Assembly (NCBI RefSeq): GCF_001649575.2
Contig: NC_051446.1
Location: forward strand, 20,294,720 to 20,358,719
Length of the DNA stretch: 64,000 nucleotides
Direction: 5' to 3'
Origin: Kryptolebias marmoratus
Taxonomy: Eukaryota > Chordata > Actinopteri > Cyprinodontiformes > Rivulidae
Numbering within the stretch: position 1 is the stretch's first letter; the number at the start of each line of letters is the position of its first letter. The position numbers and the translations under genes are program-made. The notes under the pieces were generated by a model that made no database searches, was not told where the DNA came from, and worked only from the letters and a program-made list of their open reading frames with translations. Positions 24,901 to 38,285 of this stretch are shown here, in pieces.

Positions 24901-27900
24901 GAGTTGCTGGAACTTACCGAAGACAAGAAAATATGTGCACTGGAACAAATGTGGAGCTTGTGTGCAGAAGAACGCTTTCATACTTTGTCTGACAAAGCAG
25001 AAAAAGTTGCACCGTCATGCATTCTGTTTGTCACAGGGCCCTCAGAGGAAGGTTCTTGATAGGGAGCGCAATAACAAACACCGAAAGCACTGGCTTTCTG
25101 CACATACATGCAGACAGGGTAAGAGGATCCTGACTCTCTCTGCCGCCGTTTCCTTTTATCACGAGGCTAAACGTGGTGATGAAAGAGGCGTTTGAACTCC
25201 TACACAGGTTTCCCACTATCTCGTGTGATGATTCAAAGTTTTAAATGAGTCAACAGCAGAGACGCGAACGGAATAAAAGTAAAGTTTGCTGGCACAGGAT
25301 ATACTGCAGTCTATGGCCTTGTAGAACATGTAGGGCCAAACAGAGAGGGGTAAAAATCCTGTTGATCCACTGAAAGAAACAAGATTCCTTCAGCCCGCAT
25401 CCAGTCAACCCATCTGATGTCCAAACGTGGCTTCTACGTTCAGTCAGTGACCCCCACACACAGATGAGGCGGGTCAAAAGAGGGTCAGTGGACGGTGAGA
25501 ACGACAAGAACAAGATGGAGGACCCGTCAAGCAAGCATCCCCTCCCAGCTGATACTAACTCACACTGTAACCGCAGCGAATCTATTAGTCTGACTGTCAG
25601 AGAGAGGATGGAAGCCAGGACTGTGAGCCTGGACTGATTATTGTCGTGGTCAGCAGTAACAGAGGTCAAAAACTTTGGCTACTTTTGTTTATCTCTTTTG
25701 GCACCCCAGAGGTTTTTTTTAAAAAAAAAGAGATTTCGCTTGAATTTACGGAGTTATTTGCTTAAATAGGTCAAAGAGAAACACTGTGAGGCAGAGAAAC
25801 AGACAGAAAGACAAATAATCAACCAGGAAAAAAAGCATTAAAAAGGGCAAAGTTAGACTAAAACTAACTTTATTGTGCAACAAAATGTTCAATAACCTTT
25901 TATAAGATTATTTGCATATTGCAAATCATACCAGTCGAGACATTTACAGTCATTTCTGGCAGTTCATATCCACATGACTTATTATGTTTTACACCTCTGT
26001 CACTATTTGTGAGCTGTGAAAACTATGCAATGTTCCTTCTGGGCACACAAATCAAATATCCAAAGTTTAAATATCTAAAGTGTGTTTATGCTCTACTTTC
26101 ATTGCTGTATTATAGCAGTAAATGAGCCCCTGGAGGTAGTTATTTTACATTGCTGCTCGTATTCCTCATGTCTGCACACAACAATTCTGACATTATTGCA
26201 GGCATTTTGGGAAGATGGAACTCTACGTCTTCGCCTGCGGTGTTACAAATGAACACCGGACATTTTTGAATTAATTTTGTACCTAAATGATAGCAAATCC
26301 GTTGTTAAAATGAGGCAAAATGCTCAGTGACAGTGACAACAAACTAAAGTTTGCTTAACTGGTTGTAACATTAAAGATCATTAACTAAAATAAACATTTT
26401 TTTTAAGAGCTCAAGAGAAATAATTAAATATTATTCCATTACTATATATTTTATTGCATAAATAAATATGTTAAAAAGATACAGAAAGATGAAAACCAGT
26501 GACAGAATTATTTATTTCTCTAATGTTGAAGGCTTTTTATGTGTTTAAACTGGAGTAAATAGGTAAATGTTATTCAGGGGTAATTATTTTCTTTCATCAC
26601 TATTCACATGATGAATGAAGAGTCGAAAATAAAAGAAATAATTTGCTTATGTTATCTCATCTAACTGTAATAAGTAAAAAAAAAAAAATTCTAAACGGTA
26701 CACATAAAGGTCTGAATGTGAAACATAAGATCTGCCTTTCATAACTTTAATTCTATCTTATTCTTAAAAATGCTCATGGGGGGCTGGTGGGGGGTTAAAA
26801 TGACAGGCTGGCATTTACAAGTAGGATACAAATGGGCTAATTTTCAGACATTAACTCGAAAGTATTGCGCACCCTTTTTACAATCATACAATCGAGAAAA
26901 GAGCTTTTACGAAGTGAGTCATGAAAAAATGGAGAATAACAGTGGGGGTCGACTCATTACCTCCCTTTTTGCTGCCCTCCAATGTGGGAAAAAAAGAACC
27001 TTGTCTGAGAAATCCTCAACTAGCAGGAAATCTTTCCACGGTGACCTTTACTGGACTGCTGGCTAATAATGGTTTAAAAAAAAAAAAAAAAAAGGTTTAC
27101 GAGAAAAACTTTTTACTTTAACTGAATCTACATATGAGAAAGACCGAACCAAGCTGCCCAAACTGAAATTATTAGATAATTTTCAGCCAATTAATGTCTG
27201 ATGATGGATTACTAAATATGTAAATCCAGAAAAGCATCACATATTAAAGGAAATGTTTGAATGATTAAACAACACATGCAAATACAGCCTCGGCTCTAAC
27301 CTTTAATTTAAAGAGAGGCCATGTTTAATTTCAGAAGTCTCCATGCAGAAAGAACCTCATGGAAGCAGTGAGAGGTGGCTTGTTCTCCAAAGAGAGACTT
27401 TCAGCTGAGGAGATCTACCAGCTAGAGCTCAGAAATGTTTGTGGGTTGATGGAAGAAAGGTTCAGTGGAAAGTAGAAGACCTGTTTTACTGCAAGAAAGG
27501 TCCCTTTAACCAAACCAACCCTCGTCCTTGCAGTCTGAAGTTCCCCTAGTAATGTATTGTTCTTCTAGCTTTGCATCCTTTGAAACCATTTCTTGAAATG
27601 CAGATCTTAGCAGATATGTGATATTGTGCCCGATAAGGAGCAGGCAGGAACAAGGAGGGTATACATGGGAAACCTCCAAAACACTTCTGCAGAGAAATGA
27701 CTTAAAGATTTAAAGGGGACTGCAAGACAAATTTAAGTCTGTTAAACGATTCCAATTGTTGTTGCACCTGGGATCTGAGGTCAGCTGAAACAGTTAATGC
27801 GCCTGGAGCACATATGTATACACACCCACACACACCAAATGTCCCCATGAATTTGTCTTAATGCTTTCCATCTTAAAGAAGGAGACAAGCTATTCTAAGA

Positions 27901-27917
27901 CCTTTCCAGTGTAACTA

Positions 27918-27931
27918 CCTAATTAATTAGG
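27918..27931. promoter_or_regulatory. 14-bp palindrome CCTAATTAATTAGG
   Basis: A perfect palindrome containing two opposed TAAT cores, the layout of a paired-type homeodomain dimer site. A further TTAATTAC lies about 20 bases downstream. Function inferred only. Confidence 0.3.
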
Positions 27932-28914
27932 AAGATGGAGTCCGACTCATTAATTACAGCTCTAAGCTTGGAAATAATTGGAACCTCTGAGAAGGTAATT
28001 CAAAAGAAGGAAGCTCCATCCAAAAATTCCCTTTTGAAGACTGCAGTTAAAAGTGCTGGCTATGGGTGAAATGAGCCCATTTCTAAGTCTTGTCTTGTTT
28101 GAAAGTAATGAATTACAGTATATCATGGCCTTGCAGCTGTGAGGGAAAGAAGAACGGTACAAAAGAGTTAAGTTTCAGAGCATTCTTCTTTTAGGTTTGG
28201 TGGCTCGGAATAATTTTTCAAAGCATAATATCCTTGTTTGCTTGAATACAACCCAAAAGTGTTGCTTTCTCCACTAAAAAAAAGAGGGAAATAAATAGGC
28301 TTTTCAATAAGACTTCTGTTTTTGTGTGTGTGTGTGTTTCATAAGGAGACTTCCTCAGACAAAAAAAAAAAAAAAAAAAAGCAGTTATGGAAATACCAAA
28401 AACTGAAGTTCTTCATATGACCTCCAAAAATGAATTAGTCCTTGTTGACCCGAAAACAAATAAGCATGTTTGGTCCAGAAAATGATTTTGGTCCCCACAA
28501 AATGGTAAGGTTTCCAATTATGCTTCAACATTGGTGGGGCTGCTTTGGTTCGACACATGTAGCCAAATGGACCTACATCCTCCTTGGGTTTTTGCTCAAA
28601 CCCATCAATTGAACATCACTACTGGCAGCAAAACCAGAATTCGAAACAACCAGATGCTACCCTCAATAAGTGACATGACAAATGTTATGTTTGTCCTTTA
28701 CATAGAATGTATGTATGCATCAATATGCTTGCCAATTGTTTGCAAGTGTAATGAGCTTCTTGTGTACTCAAAATAACCATTTTCATTATAAAACACAGAT
28801 TATGATTTCCTGCAATTTGCTTTTTTCTTATCACCCTGTCAATATGCCTTCATTTCTCTCGCATAGCTTGGCTCTTAAGTCTAAAAGCGAGCTGAATATG
28901 TGCTATTAGGAGCT

Positions 28915-29010
28915 ACAGATGTTGGATGTGGCCGGTTGGCTGCATGAGATCATCGGGTGAAAGGATGTAATTAGATGTCATCTCCTCGCTAATCGAAAGA
29001 GCACAGCAGG
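28915..29010. promoter_or_regulatory. Candidate conserved block with TGTAATTAGATG
   Basis: Unique sequence with TAATTAG and CGCTAATCG cores and no repeat character. Weak candidate. Confidence 0.2.
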
Positions 29011-31914
29011 AAGGATGGAGATTTCAAATCACCAGTATTTCCCCCTTTTTTTATCCTCCTCCCTTTACCAAATAATTTGCACTTTTTTCTCTCTTCTTCT
29101 GTTTCCCAAGCTGTGCTCCTCTTTATCCTCTTTTTAGTCTGAATGGGTGTCAGGAAACTGGGCTTGATGGTAACAACAGGACAAGATATGCTTTTCTAGC
29201 TTTTAAAATGATGACTAGAACTGATCGAGTCAAATCGTTGTTTGGGGGTTTCAGTAATTGTGTAAAATCTCATTTATAGTTTATACTTTGAAATTATTTG
29301 TTGCTTTTATGTTCTTAAATGTTGGCTTGTTTCAAAATAATGCAATACTAGAATAAAACTTTAAAGAAAGTGTCTGAAAACCCCTTATAATGATTCACAT
29401 TTAACTTTCAGGCATGCAAATATACACTTTTGAGAAATGAACACTTTGATAAATTTCCTTAAAATAAGCAAAATATTGTATAACTTACAATAGTATAATA
29501 GTTTATATAAATCTGTTAGCTGCATTCAAGTATTATTTAGCTGAAGTGTTTCCTGAAGACATCTGGAGCAAACTTGTTCTTAATGTTCAACTTGTGTAAA
29601 CAGATATATTCATATCCTATAACTCAACAATTTGATCTATTTCTAGTTTCCCCCTTGGCTCCGTAAGAAGAGAAGGGCTTTACAACAGAAGTGTCTTCGG
29701 GTTTCTCAAACAGTCTGTGTGTGGCTCAGTGTCCAAGAACAATACCGCTACAAAGGAGGTCACAGAGATGTATTTGCTTGGTTATTGCTTGAGTGGCGTC
29801 TTCAGCCTTGTGTTTGCTTAGCTCCCCAGGAGAGGCTGCTTCCTGTCTGCGTTCTCAGTGAGATATGAGGACATCTTCTTGGAGAGGTGCAACAGGCCAC
29901 CAGCTACCAGCAGTGCAGCCAGAGATACGAAGTCTAATAACGTCTCTAAAATCCAACATGCAAACTGGGACAAACTGTGTCTGGACCCTGTCTGGCCTGA
30001 CTCTTATTCTTCTTCCAAACATTAGATAAATGGAAGAAGTTTGGAACCAGGCCTCTCATTCAGAAGACATGCTCTGCAGATTTAAATTTAAGTGTATACA
30101 CATCTGTGTGTGTTTTTGATTTTTTTTGTCTCGCAGCAATAAAATTTAAAAAAAAAAAGCCTCTACAAGATAGAAAACAATTCGCAAAGCGCCTCGTGCT
30201 TAAGGCTAAACATGATGAGCAGGGAAAACCCCAAGTGCAAGCAACCAGAACCATCCTCCATCCAGCTGATGAGCCCCAGGCTTCCTTTGCAGTGATCCTG
30301 CAGTCCATTACAAAGGGAAATACTGATGGAGCGCATGCTGCCTGCTTAGCTCGGGACTCATCTTGACATGCCTGGGGGCGTCACATTCAAAGCCACAAAG
30401 CAGCAAAAGTCGCTTGGCCAGAAGTGGATCCATTCCCTGTGGTAATAGCTCACTAACTGTCCCCACTGGAATAGAAGCGTGTGAGCTTTAAGTTTCTTCT
30501 TTTCTTCCACGCTACAACAAGCAGACAGCGTACGCAGGGAAAGCATATTGTCAGAGAACATGAAATGGTAATCGGCTCTCTTTAGCTCTTTACAACAAAA
30601 GCCTTTAAAAGCTGCACTTTTTTTTTTTTGGTAACAAACTTTACATAGCACTGTTTGGTAACAAATGTTTCAGCTTTTATTCAAACTGGCCGTAAGTTTC
30701 AAGTAAAACATAAAAACAGTGTATTCTTGAAAAAGTGGTTCACAAGCATGACATGTCTTCATCTATACTGAGAAATCAGATGACAATGTCCGCAATAATG
30801 CATCTTTTGTGCGAAGAAAAAGGTTAAATCTTTCAATCTTTCTTCGGACTTTGCTTGCTTTATTGAATTACTTACAGTTGTTTCATAAGTGTAAATTAAA
30901 AATGATATAGAATGAGCCCTCTTTTGGCTAGCCTAAAGAAAGACTTCTGCCCTTTTCACCACGCTCCGCGCTCTGTAACCAATGCCACAGCTGATAAAAT
31001 ACTAATTTTTGACAACTATATAATAGAACATCACTTTAAAAATGTCCCTTAAAATAATCAGGGGCAGCTCAAGACTTACCATGAAGGGCTTTAAATGTCG
31101 AGCTGTTGACAGGAAGTGCATTCAACACAAATATACTCAAATAACATTTATTCTATAACCTTAACTTTCACGTGGGATGTTACGATCGGGACATTTATAT
31201 AATGTTTAATGTGTTCACAGTGGGAATGTTCCAGACTTTCTACCATTGATAATTCATTTTCTGAGTCACTTTCTGAACCGAAACACACAGATGGTATTTT
31301 TGGAGGCATCTGCTTGATTTAACTAATTTCCCTCAAGGGCCAAAAAAAAGTATCTTTCTTTCTATTCAATTATATTTCAGCTGAGCTGATTTGATACAAA
31401 TTCACTTACAGATTCGCTGCTCACTTGGATGACAGCTCAAAATGAAGCGATTTTCTACTAGAGTCTTTTACTCTAAGGACACATTAGTACATGTATACAT
31501 TAAAACCCTCAGACAGTCTTTTTTTTAACAATAGTTAAAAGAGTCAGTTCGCACAAGGTCTCATGCTGACATTTAGCTCCAGGCAGAAGGCGACCTTTGC
31601 GAGTGTCCGGGGATGTTGTAGGAATATCTGAAACTCTACGTTCTCTTGTTTCCGCAGCCTTTAATGCCAAAAAAAAAAAGAGACAGACTGAAGCGACACA
31701 TTTCAGGAATCACAAATATCTTTCATCATCTTGCAGGTTCTGCAAATGTCATGAGTGACACTGACACTACACAGCTCATCATCACAGAGAGAACCTGAAA
31801 TATTCAAAGCAGATATCTGGAACAGTGAGAATTGTCAAAAATACTGAAAAAATAAAAATAAAAACACCGGCTGGCAAAGAAAGTCATCGCCTGAATTTAA
31901 CTAAGCAAATATAT

Positions 31915-32215
31915 AAATGGACTGTTCTTATATAGCACCTTTTCTAGCCAACCAGGCTATTCAAAGCGCTTTACAACCCAATCTGTCCTCATTTACCCGC
32001 CCACACCCACATTCATACGTCTCTACAAAGTTAACCTGAATACATCATTCTGTAGACTCTAATCAGTGCTTTAAACTGCATTCATACACAAACAGGCCAC
32101 ATCGGAGGCGATGAGAGGTTCAGCGTCCTGCCCAGGTGACTGCTGCCAGGAATCAAACCTCCAACTGTGTCACTGGAGGACGACTGCTCTAACCACTGAG
32201 CCACCGCCGGCAGAA
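31915..32215. repeat. Abundant teleost repeat (TATATAGCACC ... CAAAGCGCTTTACA)
   Basis: Begins AAATGGACTGTTCTTATATA, continues through TCAAAGCGCTTTACAACCCA and ends near GAGGACGACTGCTCTAACCA CTGAGCCACCG. This is a widely seen fish repeat in recognisable, moderately diverged form. I do not assign its class. Confidence 0.75.
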
Positions 32216-33984
32216 TATGATTTTATATGATCTTTTTTTTGTACTCGTGTTTGGACTTCTTGTTTAGTTTTTTCACTTGTCTTTCTGAGTGTTTTTAATT
32301 ATTCGTTTTTATCTTTTTCTTTTTTTTTGCATTCTAACTACTTTTGTATACTTTGTGCTTTTTTTTCCATTCATATTTTCAAAAAGTTCAATACGCTCAG
32401 TCAGGAGATGGGTGCTAGGACTTTTGGTTTATGTAACATTTATTATTTTAGAATATTTAACTTTATTTACAATTACTTCCCAACAGAAATACATTGAGAT
32501 TTCCTTAAATCCTTGAAAAACATTGTTCTATTTGAAATCTGCTTCAGCACACTTGCTGTAGTTTTGTTATCTTATGCTACTTTTAGCTTCTAGCTAGACT
32601 TTTGCTCCTTTTAGTTGTAACAACTCAGTTTTAACTTCAGCAGTCATTCAGAACTCAGCATTGTGTCTTCACAAAAAAATGCAATTTCTCTGGTTTTACT
32701 TAAGTTTCTTCAGCCCTCAAGTCGGCGTTCTGTGTCCTCACCTCGCCACAATCTCGACAGATATCAGGTCTTCTCGTTGTTGCCCTTTATGTATGTTTTA
32801 TGTTTGAAGTTTGAGACTAATAGTAAATGCTGAAGTAAAAATACACGCTGTTCATTTCTTTGCAGTAACTTCGAAACCGCTGAAAGTGTTTTAACGCCAG
32901 AAGGAGTAGCCTATTTAAGACCTGCTAATTTCACGTCTCATCATCATTAGAAAAGAGGGGCTGTCATGAAAAAGGAAGGTCTTAATGCTCATTTCTTTTG
33001 GAAAATTAATGGCTGGTTCAAAGGTTTGAGATAAATGAGAGCAAAGTGACAGAGACAGTAATCTGCTTACCTAATTATAAAATGATCCTGTCTCTTCTTC
33101 TGTTCCTTGTCGGTGCGTCTGTTCCTGTCAGCCTCATTCCTCTTGCGGTTTTAGCCCAATCTGTTGTTTCCTAGTTTGGATCTCCTCACGTCTGTCTTTT
33201 TATTGTCTTTCCCAGTTCACTACAGGATGTTTGACTAGTTGGACTTAATTTGGTCTTTTATTCCTGGAATTCTTGCTGCTCTCCATTATAAAATTGGTAA
33301 CTTACTTTTGGAAATGTCATTTCTTGTCTGTCCAAATTAAACACATCTCTTCGGGTGAGTAACCTCTCACTAACTGTAAATGACTGAAATAGTTTCCTTG
33401 AGGTGTGGTTCGGTTGATCTAATTTCTATTTACTTCTTCCCATGCCAGTATGGCTTAAGTTTTGCACCAAATAGGCAACGAGGTGTTTTGGCAAAAACAC
33501 AGAAGCAGTTTGCACGCTCGCATCTGATATAAATTCCCACCCAGCATGTCCACCTCTCAGTGCAAATGTAAAGATCACGCTGAGCTGTGCAGCAAAACCT
33601 CCTCCCACATGTTTTGCTGCGTGCCATATTTATTAACGGAGACCTGAGAAAAGCAAAATAAAGCGGGGCTCTTGCTTTGCATCATTTCATTTTAAACCCC
33701 GTTTTTCTCCTTTCTTTTCCGCAGACTCTGACTGTGTTTGAACAACTGGATTTCATTAGCGGCGGTCTTTCAGCGACTTCAGACAAGTGTCTTCACTAAA
33801 TGTCAGCACAGCAGGTTTCAGTAATGGCTATACCCTGATCCAGACACATCCATTCTCAATACATGTCCCTAAAATATTTCATTTTGTTGAAACTACAGTA
33901 CAGGGTTCAGAGGGCATATTATTTTCAGCTGTTTGTCATTAATTAAATCTTTATTATTGCCTGCAGCCAAAGCTGTGTGTGTGT

Positions 33985-34706
33985 GTGTTCATTTGTCTGT
34001 AGCATTAGCAAAATATCTCATGAACCAGTGGATGAAATTTTAATGAAACTCTCAGAAAATTAATCATTCGATGTCCATCTACAACTGACTGACCTTTGGA
34101 GTCAACTCCATTCAAGATGGCCACAGCTAAGCAACCATAGCAAACACAAAAATGGCTATAACTCAGTCAATTTTACCAATGTTGACCTTAAACCTGGTGT
34201 GGTAGTGGCTGAGTATTATCCCCAACACATACTTGGAGCACTATGTACTACATATTGTGCAATATTTTTTCTTAAAACCTTGGCACGAACTGTTGGAACC
34301 AACCGTGTCCATCTATTAGCAAAGTGTTTCTTGAGCCCCTTGACAGATTTTAATAAAACTCTCAGAAAGTAATCTTTGGATGCACATCTCCAACTGATAC
34401 ATTTTTGGAGTCACTGCAAATCGAGATGGCCACCACAGCTAACTGACCTCAGCCAACACAAAAATGGCTATAACTCAACCAGTGTTCACAAATATCGAGC
34501 TAAAAATTGGTGTGGTAGTAGCCGAGAGTCATCCCCAACACATTTTGCGAAAGCTCACGAGATCACACATAACGTCATTTACAAGGTTTGACCAAAACGT
34601 TTATAACTCCGTCCCCGCTCGGCGTAAGATGACTTCAGGTTAAATTCCAGGCGTGAAAGGCGGCAGGTGATACGCATTCCTTCGAGGAATCCTAGGTCTT
34701 CAATTT
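33985..34706 (+). repeat. R1 repeat: two tandem monomers, plus orientation
   Basis: First copy opens with TTTGTCTGTAGCATTAGC and has CATGAACCAGTGGATG, TTCAAGATGGCCACAG, ATGGCTATAACTCAGTCA and GGTGTGGTAGTGGCTGAG. The second begins near 34305 and repeats the order through CGAGATGGCCACC. It keeps the longest 3' part seen in the window, ending GGCAGGTGATACGCATTCC then GAGGAATCCTAGG. Confidence 0.85.
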
Positions 34707-36648
34707 CAAGATTTGCTGCAAGTGTTGACAGTGATGACAAATCTATTTGTTCCTCTCGGCTGTGGATTTCAGATCAACCGCCGACTTTAAAAGTTAATGC
34801 TTGGGGATGATGACAGTACCCAGGCTGCATGAGAATCATTTGGGTGAATGTAAGGTGTTTTTCTATTACAATCTGCAAGTCAGCTTTGCTAAATCCCCAC
34901 CTGTGCAAAGCACGAACATTCACCAGAGAGAATATGATTTCCAATGAAAATATTTCCAGAGTAGGTAAGCCATAAAATTGCCGTTGCTGGTGTTGAAAGC
35001 TTTTGTCCCACAATTTTGCAGGTGGAATTTACATATATTAAGTCTGGGAAAACAAGTGAGATTCATGGCTGACAGTGGCATGAAAAAGCCATTCGCTCTC
35101 CCCTCCATTTGCTTCCCTCCCTCCTTCCTCTCTCCATCACACAGACAGCTCTGCTTGTTCGTGGCTGCTCATGTGTGGCAGCAGAGCTGGATGGAAAACA
35201 TATTGCTCCATCAATCAAGTCCCATTCTTCTCAGCCGCACACTCCACTCCGAGACTGACTGAGACCGAGGCCACGCTGCACTGTGTAAAAATGCAAGGAT
35301 GACAAATATTCATCCAAACACATCGACTGTAACAAACTGCGACTGTGTCGATGACCTGATCTCTTTCAAATGATGTTCACCCTTCATGCCAGTCCCTCGA
35401 CTAACACTGGGTTGTCTTAATACACAGAGTGCTGAGAGTCTTCTGTGTTCAAAGCAAAACCCTCACTCTCCCCAGTGTTTTGCTGGCGGATCAAATGAAA
35501 AGACAGGGTGAGAAGGAGGAGGAAGATGTCGGTTTTTATCAGTGTCTCGCTGATGTATTCAGGAATTTTTGTCTTTCAAGTCTTTGTTTCAGCGCATACT
35601 AAAAAAAAAAAAAAAATAGACGAAAGCGCAGAGAGCGCCGCCATGCCCACACTCGCAGAGCAAAAAGAAAAAGACTCTTTCCCCCCCTCCCTTTATCTTG
35701 GCTACAGCTGTAGCCGCTGGGCACTGCATATGTCACCTGTTTGTACTCCAGAAAGTTTTCACTTTAGGGTTGGGTGAATATATATCAGCCGTCGGCCACT
35801 GAAGTCTATCGGCTGTAGGTTTTTTTTTTTTTAAGGATGACATTTTCCACTTTATTTTAGCTAGTTTAACTTTCTCTTTCAAGAGTCTCAAGAGCTGCAC
35901 AGCTGAAGAACTAAAAAAAAGAGCAATGGTCACTCCTGTGTTGCCCTGAACGACTTCTAAGGTCTAAATATGAAAAATAGAAACCGGAACCCATTTAAGA
36001 TCAACCGAGACATACGTAATAAGACAAAAAAGGCAACATCTGTGAAAGAGCTGTGTGGGTTGAGTTGGTACATATTTATGCTAAGGTTTTTTTTATATTG
36101 TATGGAGTAGGTTAGGTTTGAAACGGTAAACCAGTCATAAAAGAAGTTTTGTAAAAGCTGTGTGTTTGAATTTCGAGCTCCGTCTTTATGTCTCTCCACG
36201 ACCCCGCCTCATCCCCATGTTTATTCTTGACAGTTGTCTGACTCATCCTCTTTTATTTCCCGTTTAGAGGCAGCTTCTCTCTTAAACATCTTCTCCTCGA
36301 TCCTACTTTTGTCCAATTCCATCATGTTTGTTTACCTACAGAGACTCCAGCCAGCTTAATATGGATCGAATCACACGACTCAAGCTTTCACGTGGTTTTC
36401 GGCTGATTCAGCCAAGTGCTTTGTTTACATTGAGTGTTTCTGAGTTGCATATCAATATATCTGGAAAACTACATGTATAAGTAAACTATTTTAAACTCCA
36501 CCATTTGATATATTTAGGACAACCATTTTTATGTTTGATTTCATAGTTTGCAATGAGTACCTTTAACTTGTGTAAATTGTAGCATTTGCCTGTTTTTTTA
36601 ATGTAAGGTGTCATTGAGGTTTCTGAACAGCACCCATGAATAAAATGG

Positions 36649-36675
36649 TTATTATTATTATTATTATTATTATTA
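36649..36675. repeat. (TTA)n microsatellite beside exon 3
   Basis: Nine TTA units about 40 bases downstream of the exon 3 donor on the coding strand. Confidence 0.95.
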
Positions 36676-36715
36676 GTTGGGAGATAGGGTAAGGTAGAAA
36701 TGGTGGGACACTTAC

Positions 36716-36789
36716 TGGTTTTTCTCTACAGCTAGGAGCAGCCGCTCACCTTCCACTTCTACCAGGAGCTTCAGCGACGGAGGGTGATT
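36716..36789 (-). CDS. adam12: adam12 exon 3: prodomain
   Basis: 74 nt encoding residues 71-94 plus two bases (CA). Acceptor attttcag|AATCAC, donor AACCA|gtaagt. The peptide begins NHPPSLKLLVEVEGERLLL and ends AVEKN. This is the reprolysin prodomain block whose human ADAM12 form starts NHPEVLNIRL and ends NLERNEGL. The repeated Leu/Val pattern and the closing E-K/R-N are family hallmarks. The split codon CA|G is completed by the first base of exon 4 to give Gln95. Confidence 0.92.
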
Positions 36790-37239
36790 CTGAAAATTTG
36801 ACAAAAAACGACAAGGGGTGAGACAGATCCCTTTTAAAGTCAAACAATCGAGCACCTCAAATGAAGAAATGCGCCCCTTGTTGCTCTAAAAACGTTATCT
36901 GGCACAGCGCAAAATTAACAAAATAAATCAAACCGGTGCCGTGCGAGGCTGTGAAGCGTCTTTTCAAAACCTCGTGCGTGGGAGCGAACTACTCCCATCG
37001 AGCTGAAACTTTGGCTGAGCCACCCAGCGCGGTGAGAAAACATCCAAGAAAATGACTCTTTTCGATTGATGAAAAATCTTTATGAAGCTACTTTGTATCT
37101 TAGAACAAGGGCTGAGAGGATTAGCTTTGTGTTTCTGTTCCATTTGACATTAATCCTGCAGAAAGCCGTGAGTATTCACAGCCCCGAGTCACAGAGACCG
37201 CCCGTCTCTGTTAGAGTCAGATGAAGTGGTGCTGGTGTA

Positions 37240-37240
<1 letters not shown>

Positions 37241-37293
<53 letters not shown>
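37241..37293. repeat. (TA)n microsatellite
   Basis: About 22 uninterrupted TA units, then TTTATATATG. Self-complementary and likely length-variable. Confidence 0.95.
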
Positions 37294-37729
37294 GTCAATG
37301 ACGCTGCCGCACACACAAGCACGACCACACACACACGTAACCTTTTTCCTCTCATGTGCTGCACTCACACAAAGCCACAGAAAGACAAGGGAAAAAAAAA
37401 ACCTCTTGTGTTTTGTTTTTCCTATTATTCTGGGACACACACATTTAACACGTGAAGTTCAATCTGGGTCAGCTCCAGCAAAGAGCACCGTTCTGGGTTA
37501 AGTCATCCATCACCTCTCGTGAAGAAAAAAGAATGTCAAGTGGATCATGAGAGGATGTGGAAGTGGAACACTTAAGGTTAAAGGCAGCAAGAGCCTATTT
37601 TCCATCCTGATAGGTTTCTATATGCGTGATTAGACTTGCAAGCACAACAGTTTTAACAATAATGGAAAATACACGTTTTACTGCCAAGTGGTATTAATAT
37701 TAGGATTAAAAGGCGGGTGATAATGTTCT

Positions 37730-38285
37730 TCCCCTTGCTGTGTTCTTTTCACAAAATATATCATGAACCACTGGATGGATTTAAATGAAACTTGGAGAAA
37801 TGTAATCATTGGACATACATCCACAACTGACTGACTTTTAGAGCCTGATTCAAGATGGCCGCCACAGCCAAATGACCTCAAACAAAAAAATGGCACTAAT
37901 CTAATCGGTTTTACACATACTGACAGAAAATTTTAAGTTGTAGTAGCTGAGACTGATGCACAATATATATTCTGAAGTACTGGCGGTCCATGCTGCCTGT
38001 TTGTTTGCAAAATATTTCATGAACCGCAAAATAAAATTTTAAAATCTTTTCAGGATATAATCATTAGATTTACTTCTACAACTGATGAACCTTTGGTTAC
38101 CAATTTAATTTGAGATAGCCGTCTCAGCTACCTTAGAAAACACAAAAACAGCCACAATTCAGTCAGTTTTACAGATAATGAGCTAAAATTTGATGTGATA
38201 GTAGATGAGAGTGATTCTCAACGCTGTGTGTGACATTTTGCGATCTGGCATGAGGTTGGGATCGACCAAAACATCAGGTGACATG
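37730..38285 (+). repeat. R1 repeat: two tandem monomers, plus orientation
   Basis: Copy one has CATGAACCACTGGATGG and TTCAAGATGGCCGCCACAG. Copy two starts near 37995 (TTTGTTTGCAAAATATTTCA) with a diverged GAGATAGCCGTCTCAG in place of the AAGATGG motif and ends near GGTTGGGATCGACCAAAAC. Confidence 0.85.

Larger units (their letters stand above)
10417..36715 (-). other. adam12 intron 3 (26 kb)
   Basis: The largest intron in the window. It holds LINE pieces (11215-11545, 15140-16115, 18180-18590), a nested TIR transposon (15282-15775), an R1 tandem block (21100-21905), another R1 dimer (33985-34706), an abundant fish repeat (31915-32215), microsatellites, and TAAT-rich blocks at about 17575-17880, 20005-20225 and 28915-29010. 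Stretches such as 11545-13540, 18600-20000, 22000-27000 and 29010-31900 contain no gene or element that I can support beyond A/T homopolymers. Confidence 0.75.

Noticed and set aside
24766..24981. 71-residue minus-strand frame in a GC-richer patch
   Set aside because: No family resemblance, and the splice signals around it do not fit the adam12 phases between exons 3 and 4.
25250..25669. 139-residue minus-strand frame
   Set aside because: Longest open frame in intron 3 but low-complexity leucine/cysteine-rich composition, no recognisable domain, and it would disrupt the continuous prodomain.
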